Shown here: positions 7,662 through 14,715 of the stretch, one piece after another
How the letters are laid out: each line of letters opens with the position of its first letter
How positions within the stretch are numbered: position 1 is the first letter of the stretch
NCBI RefSeq assembly: GCF_008386495.1
Contig: NZ_VTHJ01000029.1
Coordinates: forward strand, 34,124 to 98,123
Direction of reading: 5' to 3'
Source: Streptomyces tailanensis
GTDB lineage: Bacteria > Actinomycetota > Actinomycetes > Streptomycetales > Streptomycetaceae
DNA length: 64,000 nt
Position numbers and translations under genes: made by a program
Notes under the pieces: generated by a model
The model's input: only the letters and a program-made list of their open reading frames with translations
What the model was told of the DNA's origin: nothing
The model's database searches: none

Positions 7662-7707
7662 GTAAGCACCCACCCCAGCCCGTACCGCTCGCCGCCCGGC
7701 CTACAGT
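7662..7707 (+). promoter_or_regulatory. Degenerate Crp-type half-site and -10 before the TlpA-like gene
   Basis: GTAAGCACCC (7662-7671) repeats the left half of the 6199 site (GTAAGCGCCC), and GTACC follows at the same 20-base offset in both places. A TACAGT hexamer (7702-7707) could be the -10. The right half-site (TCAC) is not conserved, so the site is weaker than the other two. Confidence 0.4.
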
Positions 7708-7741
7708 TCAGCCGACCCCGACCACCAGGAGCCGTCCCGTC

Positions 7742-8313
7742 ATGCGTGCCCGCCTGATCCTTCCCGGCCTGCTGGCCGCCACCGCGCTCACCCTCGTCGG
7801 CTGCGGCGCGGAGAAGTCCGCCTCCTCCAGCGGTACCGCAGAAGAGACCAGCCCCACGGCCTCCGGCTCCTCCTCGCCGGCGCAGGCAAGGGCCAGCACC
7901 GGGGCGGTCCCCGAGACGCTGCGGTTCACCGGCACGACCGTGGACGGTAAGCCGTTCGACGCGGCCATGCTGGCGGGCAAGCCCACCGTGTTGTGGTTCT
8001 GGGCGCCGTGGTGTCCCACCTGCAAGGCCCAGGGCCCCGAAACCGCCAAGGTCGCCGACCGGTTCCAGGGCCAGGCGCACGTGATCGGGGTGGCCGGACT
8101 CGACAAGACCAAGGCCATGAAGGACTTTGTCGCCGACACCGGGGTCGGCGCCTTCCCGAACCTGTCCGACGAGCCGGGGATATCTGGAAGAAGTTCGAGA
8201 TCACCCAGCAGAGCGTCTACGTGATCCTCGACAAGGACGGCAAGACGGTCTTCACCGGCAGCCTCCCGGCCGGCAAGGGCCTCGCCGACAAGCTCAGCCC
8301 GCTCGTCGGCTGA
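7742..8313 (+). pseudogene. TlpA/thioredoxin-like lipoprotein gene with a frameshift
   Basis: The first frame gives a lipoprotein signal (LLAATALTLVGCGAEK, lipobox Cys near residue 22), a Ser/Thr-rich linker, and a thioredoxin fold with the active site LWFWAPWCPTCKAQGPE (CPTC). At 8176-8179 the frame breaks: the upstream frame runs into ISGRSSRS and stops, while the next frame continues correctly as IWKKFEITQQSVYVILDKDG and ends PLVG at 8313. One missing G in the run after GAGCC would explain it. The intact protein would be an extracytoplasmic thiol oxidoreductase served by the CcdA stump downstream. It is either an inactivated gene or a sequencing error. Confidence 0.75.
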
Positions 8314-8319
8314 GCCGCC

Positions 8320-8460
8320 ATGTCCGATCTGCCGCTGGCCCTCGCTCTGACCGCGGGCATGCTCGCCGCCGTCAACCCCAGGGTGGTCGACGCGATACTG
8401 CGTCACCTGGGGCAGCACTTCGGCAACCCGTCCAGCAGCCATCCCTATAGCGATCAGCCC
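8320..8460 (+). pseudogene. CcdA N-terminal stump joined to a cysteine desulfurase fragment
   Basis: The frame begins MSDLPLALALTAGMLAAVNP, the usual N-terminus of CcdA-type thiol transporters, which should continue with a Cys-Gly motif. It switches instead to RVVDAILRHLGQHFGNPSSS followed by HPY, the PLP-cofactor region of NifS/IscS-type cysteine desulfurases, which normally follows DNAATTPVDP. The two families share NP/DP at the joint, which suggests a microhomology deletion that removed the rest of CcdA and the first residues of the desulfurase. A further one-base shift then leads to RHALGQARAQVEA in another frame. No functional product is expected. Confidence 0.65.
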
Positions 8461-8606
8461 GCCACGCGCTCGGACAAGCACGCGCGCAGGTCGAGGCCGG
8501 CCTCTTCGCCCTTCAGGGCGAAGAGCAAGTCAATTCTGCGAGCTTCCCTCGGGCTCTTCGGCAGCATGTCGAGCGCCGTGACGCAGTGTTGTAGCAGGTC
8601 AGGCAT
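8454..8606 (-). CDS. 50-residue hypothetical ORF
   Basis: An open frame on the minus strand (MPDLLQHCVTALDMLPKSPR...) ends with TGA at 8454-8456. Codon use is mildly GC-biased at third positions. It overlaps the cysteine desulfurase remnant on the other strand and has no clear ribosome binding site, so it may be a tail fragment brought in by the same rearrangement. I do not recognise it. Confidence 0.25.
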   Translation of the reverse strand: MPDLLQHCVTALDMLPKSPREARRIDLLFALKGEEAGLDLRACLSERVAG

Positions 8607-8633
8607 TGTCCCGGACCGGGCCCGCCCGCAGAA

Positions 8634-8674
8634 GGCTGCCTCTTTCCCGCGGTTCCCGCGGGAAAGAGGCAGCC
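8634..8674. terminator. Strong 19-bp hairpin downstream of the SulP gene
   Basis: GGCTGCCTCTTTCCCGCGG (8634-8652) pairs perfectly with CCGCGGGAAAGAGGCAGCC (8656-8674) around a 3-base loop. It lies 5 bases past the SulP stop on the minus strand and is well placed to end that transcript. Confidence 0.85.
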
Positions 8675-8678
8675 GGCG

Positions 8679-10199
8679 TCAGTGGCCTGCGGTGAGCTGG
8701 CCGGCGAGGCGTTCGTGCATGTCCGCGCTGGGCTCGTTCAGGCCGATGATGGTGACCTTCTTGCCGCGCTGCTTGTACTTGGTCTCGATGGCGTCCAGGG
8801 CGGCCACTGACGAGGCGTCCCAGATGTGGGCGTCGGTGAGGTCTATGACGACGTCGTCCGGGTCGTCCTTGTAGTTGAACTGGTAGACGAGGTCGTTGGA
8901 CGAGGCGAAGAACAGCTCGCCGGTAACGGCGTAGACGACCTGGTTGCCGTCGGGGTCGACGACGCCGGAGACGTTGGCGAGGTGGGCGACGCGCTTGGCG
9001 AAGATCACCATGGCGGTGATGGAGCCGAGGACGACACCGATGGCGAGGTTGTGGGTGGCGACCACGGCGGCGACGGTGACGACCATGACGGTGGTCTCGC
9101 CCAGCGGCATCCGCTTCAGCGTCTTGGGCTGGATGGAGTGCCAGTCGAAGGTGGCGACCGACACCAGGATCATGACGGCGACCAGGGCGGCCATCGGAAT
9201 GTCGGAGACGACAGGGCCGAAGGCGATGCACAGGACCATCAGGAAGGACCCGGCCAGGAAGGTCGACAGGCGGGTGCGGGCGCCGGACGTCTTCACGTTG
9301 ATCATCGTCTGGCCGATCATGGCGCAGCCGCCCATGCCGCCGAAGAAGCCGGTGACGATGTTGGCGATGCCCTGGCCGATGGACTCACGGGTCTTGTTGG
9401 AGTGGGTGTCGGTGATGTCGTCTACCAGCTTGGCCGTCATCAGCGACTCCATCAGCCCGACCAGCGCGAAGGCGAACGCGTACGGGGCGATGATGGTCAG
9501 CGTGTCCAGCGTGAACGGCACGTCGGGCAAGCCCGGGACCGGGAGCGAGGAGGGCAGGTCGCCCTTGTCGCCGACGTTGGGGACGGCGATGCCCGCGGCG
9601 ACGGTGATGACCGTGAGGATGACGATGGAGACCAGGGGGGCCGGGACGGTCTTGGTGATCTTCGGGAAGAGCACCATGAGCGCGAGGCCGCCGGCGATCA
9701 GCGGGTAGACGGCCCACGGGACGTCGTGCATCTCGGGCACCTGGGCCATGAAGATGAGGATGGCGAGGGCGTTGACGAAGCCCACCATCACCGAGCGCGG
9801 CACGAATCGCATCAGCTTGGCGACGCCCAGCGCACCGAGAACGATCTGGATGAGCCCGCCGAGGATGACGGCGGCGATCAGGTAACCCAGGCCATAGTCG
9901 TGGTTGAGCGGCGCGATGACCAGCGCCATCGCGCCGGTCGCGGCGGAGATCATGGCCGTGCGGCCACCGACGAACGAGATCACCACAGCCATGGTGAACG
10001 ACGCGAACAGGCCGATCGCCGGGTCGACCCCGGCGATGATCGAGAAGGAGATGGCCTCAGGGATCAGTGCCAGCGCCACCACCAGACCGGCCAGCACCTC
10101 GGTGCGGAAGACCTTCGGGGAATCGAGCCAGTCGGGCTTGACTGTGCCCTTTGAAAAACGGGCGCGCAGCTTGGGGCCTGCGGACAGCAGTGAAGACAT
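8679..10199 (-). CDS. SulP family inorganic anion transporter with STAS domain
   Basis: A 506-residue membrane transporter. Residues about 30-400 hold 10-14 hydrophobic segments in the SulP pattern, starting with EVLAGLVVALALIPEAISFS, and including GFFGGMGGCAMIGQTMINVK (about residue 250) and DIPMAALVAVMILV. A C-terminal STAS domain (about residues 415-500) contains DVVIDLTDAHIWDASSVAAL. SulP proteins carry sulfate, bicarbonate or other oxyanions, usually with Na+ or H+. The ATG at 10199 was chosen because upstream in-frame codons lack membrane-protein character. It is divergent from a MerR gene, and a long leader with an inverted repeat and a MerR-type dyad lies between them, so MerR control is likely. 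Confidence 0.93.
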   Translation of the reverse strand: MSSLLSAGPKLRARFSKGTVKPDWLDSPKVFRTEVLAGLVVALALIPEAISFSIIAGVDPAIGLFASFTMAVVISFVGGRTAMISAATGAMALVIAPLNHDYGLGYLIAAVILGGLIQIVLGALGVAKLMRFVPRSVMVGFVNALAILIFMAQVPEMHDVPWAVYPLIAGGLALMVLFPKITKTVPAPLVSIVILTVITVAAGIAVPNVGDKGDLPSSLPVPGLPDVPFTLDTLTIIAPYAFAFALVGLMESLMTAKLVDDITDTHSNKTRESIGQGIANIVTGFFGGMGGCAMIGQTMINVKTSGARTRLSTFLAGSFLMVLCIAFGPVVSDIPMAALVAVMILVSVATFDWHSIQPKTLKRMPLGETTVMVVTVAAVVATHNLAIGVVLGSITAMVIFAKRVAHLANVSGVVDPDGNQVVYAVTGELFFASSNDLVYQFNYKDDPDDVVIDLTDAHIWDASSVAALDAIETKYKQRGKKVTIIGLNEPSADMHERLAGQLTAGH

Positions 10200-10217
10200 G
10201 CAACCGTTTCTGTTCGG

Positions 10218-10248
10218 GCGCGCACATCCACCTGCTGGATGTGCGCGC
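10218..10248. other. 13-bp perfect hairpin in the SulP 5' leader
   Basis: GCGCGCACATCCA (10218-10230) pairs exactly with TGGATGTGCGCGC (10236-10248) around a 5-base loop. In the minus-strand transcript the hairpin ends 18 bases before the SulP ATG, where no good Shine-Dalgarno is seen. It could affect translation start or be a protein-binding dyad. The rest of 10250-10450 is GC-rich, with further short repeats and no gene. Confidence 0.5.
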
Positions 10249-10455
10249 GTCGTACTCGACTCCACGCAAGGGGCGGAAGTCCCCGGCGGCCCGGCCTCGA
10301 CGGGGGCCCTGCCGGATGGAGTGGCAGCCTTCGCGGCTGCCGGTCGGGCATCATTGCCCGGAAGTCTGCGGGTGCCGGCGGGGCCCGGTCGGGGCCCGCG
10401 CTCTGCCGGGGCCGCCCTGGCTGCGCCTTTACAGCGTGGCTGCCCTCGCAAAAAG

Positions 10456-10481
10456 ACTCTACCCTGACGTGAGGTGAGAGT
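10456..10481. promoter_or_regulatory. MerR-type dyad operator, site 1
   Basis: ACTCTACCCTGACGTG...GAGAGT spans 26 bp, and 10 of 13 positions pair about the central ACGT. The core TACCCTGACGTGAGGTGA closely matches the core at 15206-15223. It lies between the divergent SulP and MerR genes and may serve one or both promoters. Confidence 0.6.
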
Positions 10482-10555
10482 GCGACCTGTGGCTTGTGAA
10501 ATGCAGGTGAACACGGCCTCGGATCATGTGATTCCAGACACGTATGCTGGAGCAC

Positions 10556-10569
10556 TTCGAACGTTCGAA
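10556..10569. promoter_or_regulatory. Perfect 14-bp palindrome before MerR gene 1
   Basis: TTCGAACGTTCGAA is fully self-complementary and ends 26 bases upstream of the MerR start at 10596. Its core ACGT matches the centre of the nearby dyads but its arms differ. It may be a second operator. Confidence 0.4.
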
Positions 10570-10595
10570 CGCGGCGGGACGCAGAAGGAGAAGGC

Positions 10596-11003
10596 GTGAC
10601 GATGACTGAGCGGCAGATGCAGATCGGCGAGGTGGCCGAGCGGACCGGTTTGTCGCTGCGCACGATCCGCCACTACGAGGAAGTCGGCCTCGTCATCCCG
10701 TCCGCCCGCAGCAAGGGCGGCTTCCGTCTCTACACCGAGGCCGACGTCGAGCGCCTGATGGTCATCCGCCGCATGAAGCCGCTGGACTTCTCGCTGGAGG
10801 AGATGCGGGACCTGCTGGAGATCACCGACCGCATCGCCGACACCGACAAGCCGCCCGCCGGCGAGGAGATGGAGCGGCTGCGCGAGCGCCTCGACTCCTA
10901 CCGGAAGGTGGCCGACGCCCGCTGCGAAACGCTGCGCGCCCAACTGATGGCCGCCGAGGACTTCGCCACCACGCTCCGCCGCAGGCTCGGCACAGGGAAC
11001 TGA
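10596..11003 (+). CDS. MerR family transcriptional regulator (copy 1)
   Basis: A 135-residue regulator with the MerR winged helix: MQIGEVAERTGLSLRTIRHY, EEVGLVIPSARSKGGFRLYT, and DVERLMVIRRMKPLDFSLEE (residues about 8-75), then a dimerisation coiled coil with Cys near residue 110. No Cys pair for heavy metals is evident. GTG at 10596 sits 5 bases after GGAG; an ATG at 10602 is the alternative. It is a close paralogue of the MerR at 14712-15140 (same RTIRHYE, GGFRLYTEA and RRM segments). MerR proteins act on promoters with 19-20 bp spacers by twisting the dyad. Site 1 (10456-10481) and its relatives at 12923 and 15197 are the expected targets. Confidence 0.92.
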   Translation: MTMTERQMQIGEVAERTGLSLRTIRHYEEVGLVIPSARSKGGFRLYTEADVERLMVIRRMKPLDFSLEEMRDLLEITDRIADTDKPPAGEEMERLRERLDSYRKVADARCETLRAQLMAAEDFATTLRRRLGTGN

Positions 11004-11005
11004 CA

Positions 11006-11040
11006 GCGGCGCGCGAGGGGACATTCTCCTCACGCGCCGC
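11006..11040. terminator. Hairpin between convergent genes
   Basis: A 13-bp stem with one mismatch (11006-11018 with 11028-11040, 9-base loop) lies 3 bases after the MerR stop and before the end of the minus-strand VOC fragment. It can act as a terminator from both sides. Confidence 0.6.
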
Positions 11041-11054
11041 CCGGCCGACTCCGC

Positions 11055-11272
11055 TTACGAGGCTGTCGGCTCACCGCTGCCGTAAGGACGGGTGATGACC
11101 TCCATGCCGTGTCCGGCGGGGTCCATGAAGTACATACCGCGCCCGCCGTCGTTGCGGTTGATCTCGCCAGGCTTCTTGCCGTGCGGATCGGTCCAGTACG
11201 TGATCTCGGCATCCTGGATCCGCTGGAAGATGGCGTCGAACTCACCCGGACGGTGACCGACACGCGATGCCG
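11055..11272 (-). pseudogene. C-terminal fragment of a VOC (glyoxalase/bleomycin resistance) protein
   Basis: The minus frame reads GEFDAIFQRIQDAEITYWTD, GEINRNDGGRGMYFMDPAGH and GMEVITRPYGSG before TAA at 11055-11057. This is the second half of a VOC domain, with the MYFMDPAGHGMEV metal-site strand. The N-terminal half is missing: upstream of about 11272 the sequence no longer fits and no start with a ribosome site exists. It is a truncated remnant next to the small-paralogue genes. Confidence 0.7.
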
Positions 11273-11357
11273 TGCCGTCATCCTAAAGGGCCAATGCCCC
11301 GTCGCCCCAAGGTATTTCGTCGGTCAGAGGCTGCCCATACGTGGGCGGCTGCGTCCT

Positions 11358-11609
11358 TCAGTACGCCCACCACCGGCCCGAGTCGCTTTGCCGTACCCAG
11401 CACGCGATGCCGTCCTCGCCGATCACGCGCACGTGGGCGCTGTCGAGGCGATCGGCCTTGACGCTGCAGGCTCGGGACCAGTTGCCGCGGGCGTCCACGT
11501 TCTCGAAGGCCACGTCCCCGGCGTCGGTGCGGGTGGCCCGTCCGGCGGTGAGGATCATCTCGGAGCCGTCGGTCAGATTCACCATGAACGTTCCCATCGG
11601 CGTTCTCAT
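11358..11609 (-). CDS. Small protein of unknown function, paralogue A (ends GRWWAY)
   Basis: Up to 83 residues, ending DSGRWWAY. It aligns without gaps to the neighbouring small gene at 11674-11901: MVNLTDGS with MLQLAHGE, TDAGDVAFE with TASGEIVLE, then D-x-x-GN, a single D, an R, a W near the end, and a final GxWWxY. The alignment suggests that translation begins at the ATG at 11585, though upstream ATGs at 11609 and 11597 are possible. The pattern looks like a compact beta-rich domain with a conserved C-terminal aromatic patch. No known family is recognised. It sits in a block with MerR-type dyads and a zinc-ribbon gene, all on the minus strand. Confidence 0.6.
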   Translation of the reverse strand: MRTPMGTFMVNLTDGSEMILTAGRATRTDAGDVAFENVDARGNWSRACSVKADRLDSAHVRVIGEDGIACWVRQSDSGRWWAY

Positions 11610-11673
11610 CCTCTCGGCGTGGACTGCGCGTGAGCGTGCAGTCCACCCCTGCCCCGGCGGGCAGGCGGCCGCT

Positions 11674-11901
11674 TCAGTAGCACCACCAGGTGCCGTCGGG
11701 CGGCTGTGGAATCCAGTGGTAGCCGCCGCCGTCGGCGGGGCCGCGCCGGAAGACGGCCGTCACCGTGTCCACCCGGTACGTGTGCACCCGCTCGGAGTTG
11801 CCGTGCAGGTCGGTGCGCTCCAGCACGATCTCGCCCGACGCGGTGCGCCCGGCGGCGTCCGCCTCGATCACGGCGTCCTCGCCGTGGGCCAGCTGCAGCA
11901 T
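11674..11901 (-). CDS. Small protein of unknown function, paralogue B (ends GTWWCY)
   Basis: A 75-residue protein homologous to the one at 11358-11609, with the same length from the first Met to the closing GxWWxY motif. Visible features are EIVLERTDLHGN near residues 24-35, HWIPQPPDGTWWCY at the end, and a Cys two residues after the WW pair. A dyad, AGACTCT-N11-AGAGTCT, lies 49 bases upstream (11950-11974), which suggests that it is the first gene of a two-gene unit with paralogue A (64 bases apart). There is no signal peptide or membrane helix, so it is probably cytosolic. The function is unknown. Confidence 0.6.
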   Translation of the reverse strand: MLQLAHGEDAVIEADAAGRTASGEIVLERTDLHGNSERVHTYRVDTVTAVFRRGPADGGGYHWIPQPPDGTWWCY

Positions 11902-11949
11902 GGAGTTTGCCGCTTGTGAATTACGCCTACAGTTGGAGAGTCGTCTTAC

Positions 11950-11974
11950 AGACTCTCACGTGTCAATAGAGTCT
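11950..11974. promoter_or_regulatory. Inverted repeat upstream of the small paralogue genes, site 4
   Basis: AGACTCT (11950-11956) pairs with AGAGTCT (11968-11974), and CACGTG lies between the arms. It is 49 bases upstream of the gene at 11901. It shares ACTCT/AGAGT arms with site 1 and the N11 spacing with the repeat at 16450-16470, but is more degenerate at the core than sites 1-3. Confidence 0.45.
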
Positions 11975-12073
11975 TGACGAGCCAGCCGATCCACTGGACA
12001 GGTCCGGCCGGCGCGGCGGCGCCGGTAAGCCCTCCACTCGGCGGTGGTCGGGGCCGCCACACCCTTTCCCGCC

Positions 12074-12877
12074 TCAGCCGCCGCCTCGGCGGAGCTTCGC
12101 GGCCGGGTCGGAAGCGAGCCGGCCACGGGCGCCCCAGAAGTCGATGGCCCGCAGGATGGTGCCCAGGGCGCGCTGCGCGGCCGCACTGTTCCGGTCGCCC
12201 CAGTGCCCGTCGCACCAGGCGGCCAGGCTGTCGGCGGCGTCGGGTTCGTCCGGGACGCCGAGGCGCTCGTGCGAGCCGAGATGAGTGCCCAGCACCAGCA
12301 TGGCGGTGTGATCGACCTCGCCGGAGGCTTCGGCGAGAAAGCCGGCGATCGCCTGCCGCACGGTCGGCACCACAGAGGGCGCCGCCGGGCGAGGACGGCT
12401 ACGCGCGGCCCGGGGCTGCGCGGGAGGGCCCGCCGACCGCGCAGGACCCCTGGCCGGTTTCGCCGCCGCCGGGTCGGGTTGCGCGACGGGCCGCGGGGCC
12501 GGTGTGGCGGTCGGCGCCGGGCGCGGCGCGGGCCCCGTTGAGGGCCGCTCCCCGGGCCCGTACAGGCAGTTGGAGACGTAGTCGCCGGGGACGGGCGTGT
12601 TCTGGGCGATGGAGGTCTCAAGCACCTCGGCGTCGCAGGTCCGACACAGCGACACCTCGCGCCAGCCGATGATCGACAGCTGGGTGCCGCGCGAGTGGCG
12701 GGTCATCGACTGCGGCCTCTCCACGATGTCCTGGCCGCCGCAGCCCGCGCAGCGGGGAGCGCCCCGCATCCACTGGGCCCCGCACGACAGGCAGGTAACC
12801 CGGATGTCACCCTCGCAGGGCTCCCCGCGCAGCTCCTCGCCCTCCCCGCACGACGGGCACTCCGCCACACCCGCCAT
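12074..12877 (-). CDS. Zinc-ribbon protein with a Pro/Ala linker and helical C-terminal domain
   Basis: A 267-residue protein of unknown function. The first 90 residues hold four CxxC knuckles: CPSC, CLSC, CAGC and CRTC, enough for two zinc ribbons. A linker rich in Pro and Ala (about residues 110-165) follows. A C-terminal helical domain (about 170-260) contains VRQAIAGFLAEASGEVDHTA and ERLGVPDEPDAADSLAAWCD. Ribbon proteins with such linkers often bind nucleic acid or the ribosome, but no family is recognised. A MerR-type dyad (12923-12948) lies 46-71 bases upstream, in the promoter position, which places it in the same putative regulon as SulP, RF3 and the two MerR genes. Confidence 0.75.
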   Translation of the reverse strand: MAGVAECPSCGEGEELRGEPCEGDIRVTCLSCGAQWMRGAPRCAGCGGQDIVERPQSMTRHSRGTQLSIIGWREVSLCRTCDAEVLETSIAQNTPVPGDYVSNCLYGPGERPSTGPAPRPAPTATPAPRPVAQPDPAAAKPARGPARSAGPPAQPRAARSRPRPAAPSVVPTVRQAIAGFLAEASGEVDHTAMLVLGTHLGSHERLGVPDEPDAADSLAAWCDGHWGDRNSAAAQRALGTILRAIDFWGARGRLASDPAAKLRRGGG

Positions 12878-12922
12878 CGGCCTTCCCTCCCGGCTGCCTC
12901 ATCAGACTGCGCACGCCATTCA

Positions 12923-12948
12923 AGTCTACCTTCACGTGAGTGTAGACT
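12923..12948. promoter_or_regulatory. MerR-type dyad operator, site 2
   Basis: AGTCTACCTTCACGTGAGTG...ACT (26 bp) pairs at 11 of 13 positions about the central ACGT. The core TACCTTCACGTGAGTGTA matches sites 1 and 3. It sits 46 bases upstream of the zinc-ribbon gene. The 165 bases on its other side (12949-13113) contain only short broken frames. Confidence 0.65.
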
Positions 12949-13113
12949 CCGGAGTGGATGATCAACGGCCGAGCATGCCGGTGGTGACGCGGCAGGAGGT
13001 CGGCGCCCGCACACCCCTGGCGTTCAGGTCCGGCCGGGTCCGCAGGACAACCTGTCCACCGTCGCGCGGGCGGCCGGCGGGAAGTGATGGAGACCCTGGC
13101 GCCGCGACATGCC

Positions 13114-14715
13114 CTATTCGTGTGCGGCGAGGAGGTGCTCGAGCCGGGCGTCGGGAAACTCCCGCTCGAAGGAGCCGGCCTGCCAGCGGTCCGGGAACAG
13201 GGCGAGGACGGCCTTGTCGCGGATACGGGTCAGCGCCTCGCCCTTGACCAGCCGAGAGCGGTTGAGCGCCTCACCTCCGGCCGTGTCCGTCGCCCGCGCC
13301 AGATGGTAGGGCAGCATCTCCAGCCGTACAGGCGCGGAGAACTCGCCCGCCATCCGCGCGGAAACGACATCGAACTGCATCGGCCCCACCGCGGCGAGCA
13401 CCGGCGCCTGATCGCCGCGCACATCCGACACCAGGACCTGCACCACGCCCTCCTCATCCAACTGGGCGATGCCGCGCCGGAACTGCTTGGAGCGGCCGAT
13501 GTCCACGGGGCGCACGACGGCGAAGTGCTCCGGGGCGAAGGTCGGCATGGACGGAAAGAGGGCGGGCGGCCCGTCGTAGAGGGTGTCGCCCACGCGCAGG
13601 GCGGCGGCGTTGACCAGGCCGACCACGTCACCGGGGTAGGCGGTGTCGACCATGGAGCGATCCTGTCCGAAGACGCTGTGCGCGTACTTGGTGGCGAACG
13701 GCTTGCCGGAGGCGGCGCGGGTGACGGTCGCTCCCCGTTCGAACATGCCCGAGCACACCCGCAGGAACGCGATCCGGTCGCGGTGCGAGGGGTCCATGTT
13801 CGCCTGCACCTTGAACACCAGTCCGGAGAAGGGCGCGTCGACCGGGCGGCTGCCGCCACCCTCCAGCCCACGGGGGCCGGGCGGTGGGGCGAGGTCGACG
13901 ACGGCGTCCAGAAGCAGCCGAACGCCGATGTTGGACAGGGCGGCCCCGAAGAAGACCGGCGTGGAGGTACCGGCCAGGAACGAGGGGCGGTCGAACTCAG
14001 CCCCGTCCGCCCGCAGGAGTTCCAGCTCGTCGGTGGCCTGCGCCCAGTCGGCGCCCTCCTCCAAGGCGGCCTGCTCGGCGGGGATCGGCTCCTCGACGGC
14101 TTCGTGGGCACCGCCGGGCGCCCGGGTGTAGCGCAGCATCCGGCCGGGTTCGCGTACGTCGATCAGTCCGCGCAGGTATCCGGCGGTGCCGACCGGCCAG
14201 GTGATGGGGGTGGGCCTGAGGCGGAACTCGCGCTCGATCTCGTCGAGCAGCTCCAGCGCCTCGCGCCCCGGGCGGTCCCACTTGTTGACGAACGTGATCA
14301 CCGGAATGCCGCGGTGGCGGCAGACGTCGAAGAGCTTGCGGGTCTGCTCCTCCAGGCCCTTGGCCGCGTCGATGAGCATCACCGCGCAGTCCACCGCCGC
14401 CAGCACCCGGTAGGTGTCCTCGGAGAAGTCCGCGTGCCCAGGAGTGTCCAGCAGATTCAGCACGCAGTCGCGGTGGGCGAACTGCAGCACCGCCGACGTG
14501 ACGGAGATGCCGCGGGCCTTCTCCATCTCCATCCAGTCCGAAGACACCCCGCGGCGCCCGGACTTGCCGTGCACCGCACCCGCCTCGGTTATCGCGTGCG
14601 CATGCAGGGCGAGGGCCTCGGTGAGCGTGGACTTGCCCGCGTCCGGATGGCTGATCACCGCGAACGTCCGCCGCCGGGCGGCCTCGGAGGCCGCCCATTC
14701 ACTGGTGGCGTTCAC
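13114..14715 (-). CDS. prfC: Peptide chain release factor 3 (RF3)
   Basis: A 533-residue translational GTPase, the normal RF3 length. It has the P-loop SHPDAGKSTLTE (G1, about residue 22), switch region MEMEKARGISVTSAV, DTPGHADFSEDTYRVL (G3) and FVNKWDRPGREALELLDEIE (G4), then beta-barrel and C-terminal RF3 domains with EHFAVVRPVDIGRSKQFRRG. RF3 releases RF1/RF2 from the ribosome after termination and helps in post-peptidyl-transfer quality control. Its ATG overlaps the stop of MerR copy 2 (14712-14715), so regulator and RF3 form one operon led by a strong dyad at 15197-15232. An inducible RF3 under a MerR regulator is unusual and suggests a stress or drug response. Confidence 0.95.
   Translation of the reverse strand: MNATSEWAASEAARRRTFAVISHPDAGKSTLTEALALHAHAITEAGAVHGKSGRRGVSSDWMEMEKARGISVTSAVLQFAHRDCVLNLLDTPGHADFSEDTYRVLAAVDCAVMLIDAAKGLEEQTRKLFDVCRHRGIPVITFVNKWDRPGREALELLDEIEREFRLRPTPITWPVGTAGYLRGLIDVREPGRMLRYTRAPGGAHEAVEEPIPAEQAALEEGADWAQATDELELLRADGAEFDRPSFLAGTSTPVFFGAALSNIGVRLLLDAVVDLAPPPGPRGLEGGGSRPVDAPFSGLVFKVQANMDPSHRDRIAFLRVCSGMFERGATVTRAASGKPFATKYAHSVFGQDRSMVDTAYPGDVVGLVNAAALRVGDTLYDGPPALFPSMPTFAPEHFAVVRPVDIGRSKQFRRGIAQLDEEGVVQVLVSDVRGDQAPVLAAVGPMQFDVVSARMAGEFSAPVRLEMLPYHLARATDTAGGEALNRSRLVKGEALTRIRDKAVLALFPDRWQAGSFEREFPDARLEHLLAAHE

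Noticed and set aside
8826..10154. A 442-codon plus-strand frame opposite SulP
   Set aside because: It is almost all Gly, Asp, Val, Glu and His with no family pattern; it is the shadow of SulP.
12949..13113. A possible short gene after MerR-type site 2 (GTG 12954, DDQRPSMPVVTRQEVGA)
   Set aside because: The frame runs into RF3 antisense, and a better-looking tail (NLSTVARAAGGK) is in another frame. There is no ribosome site.
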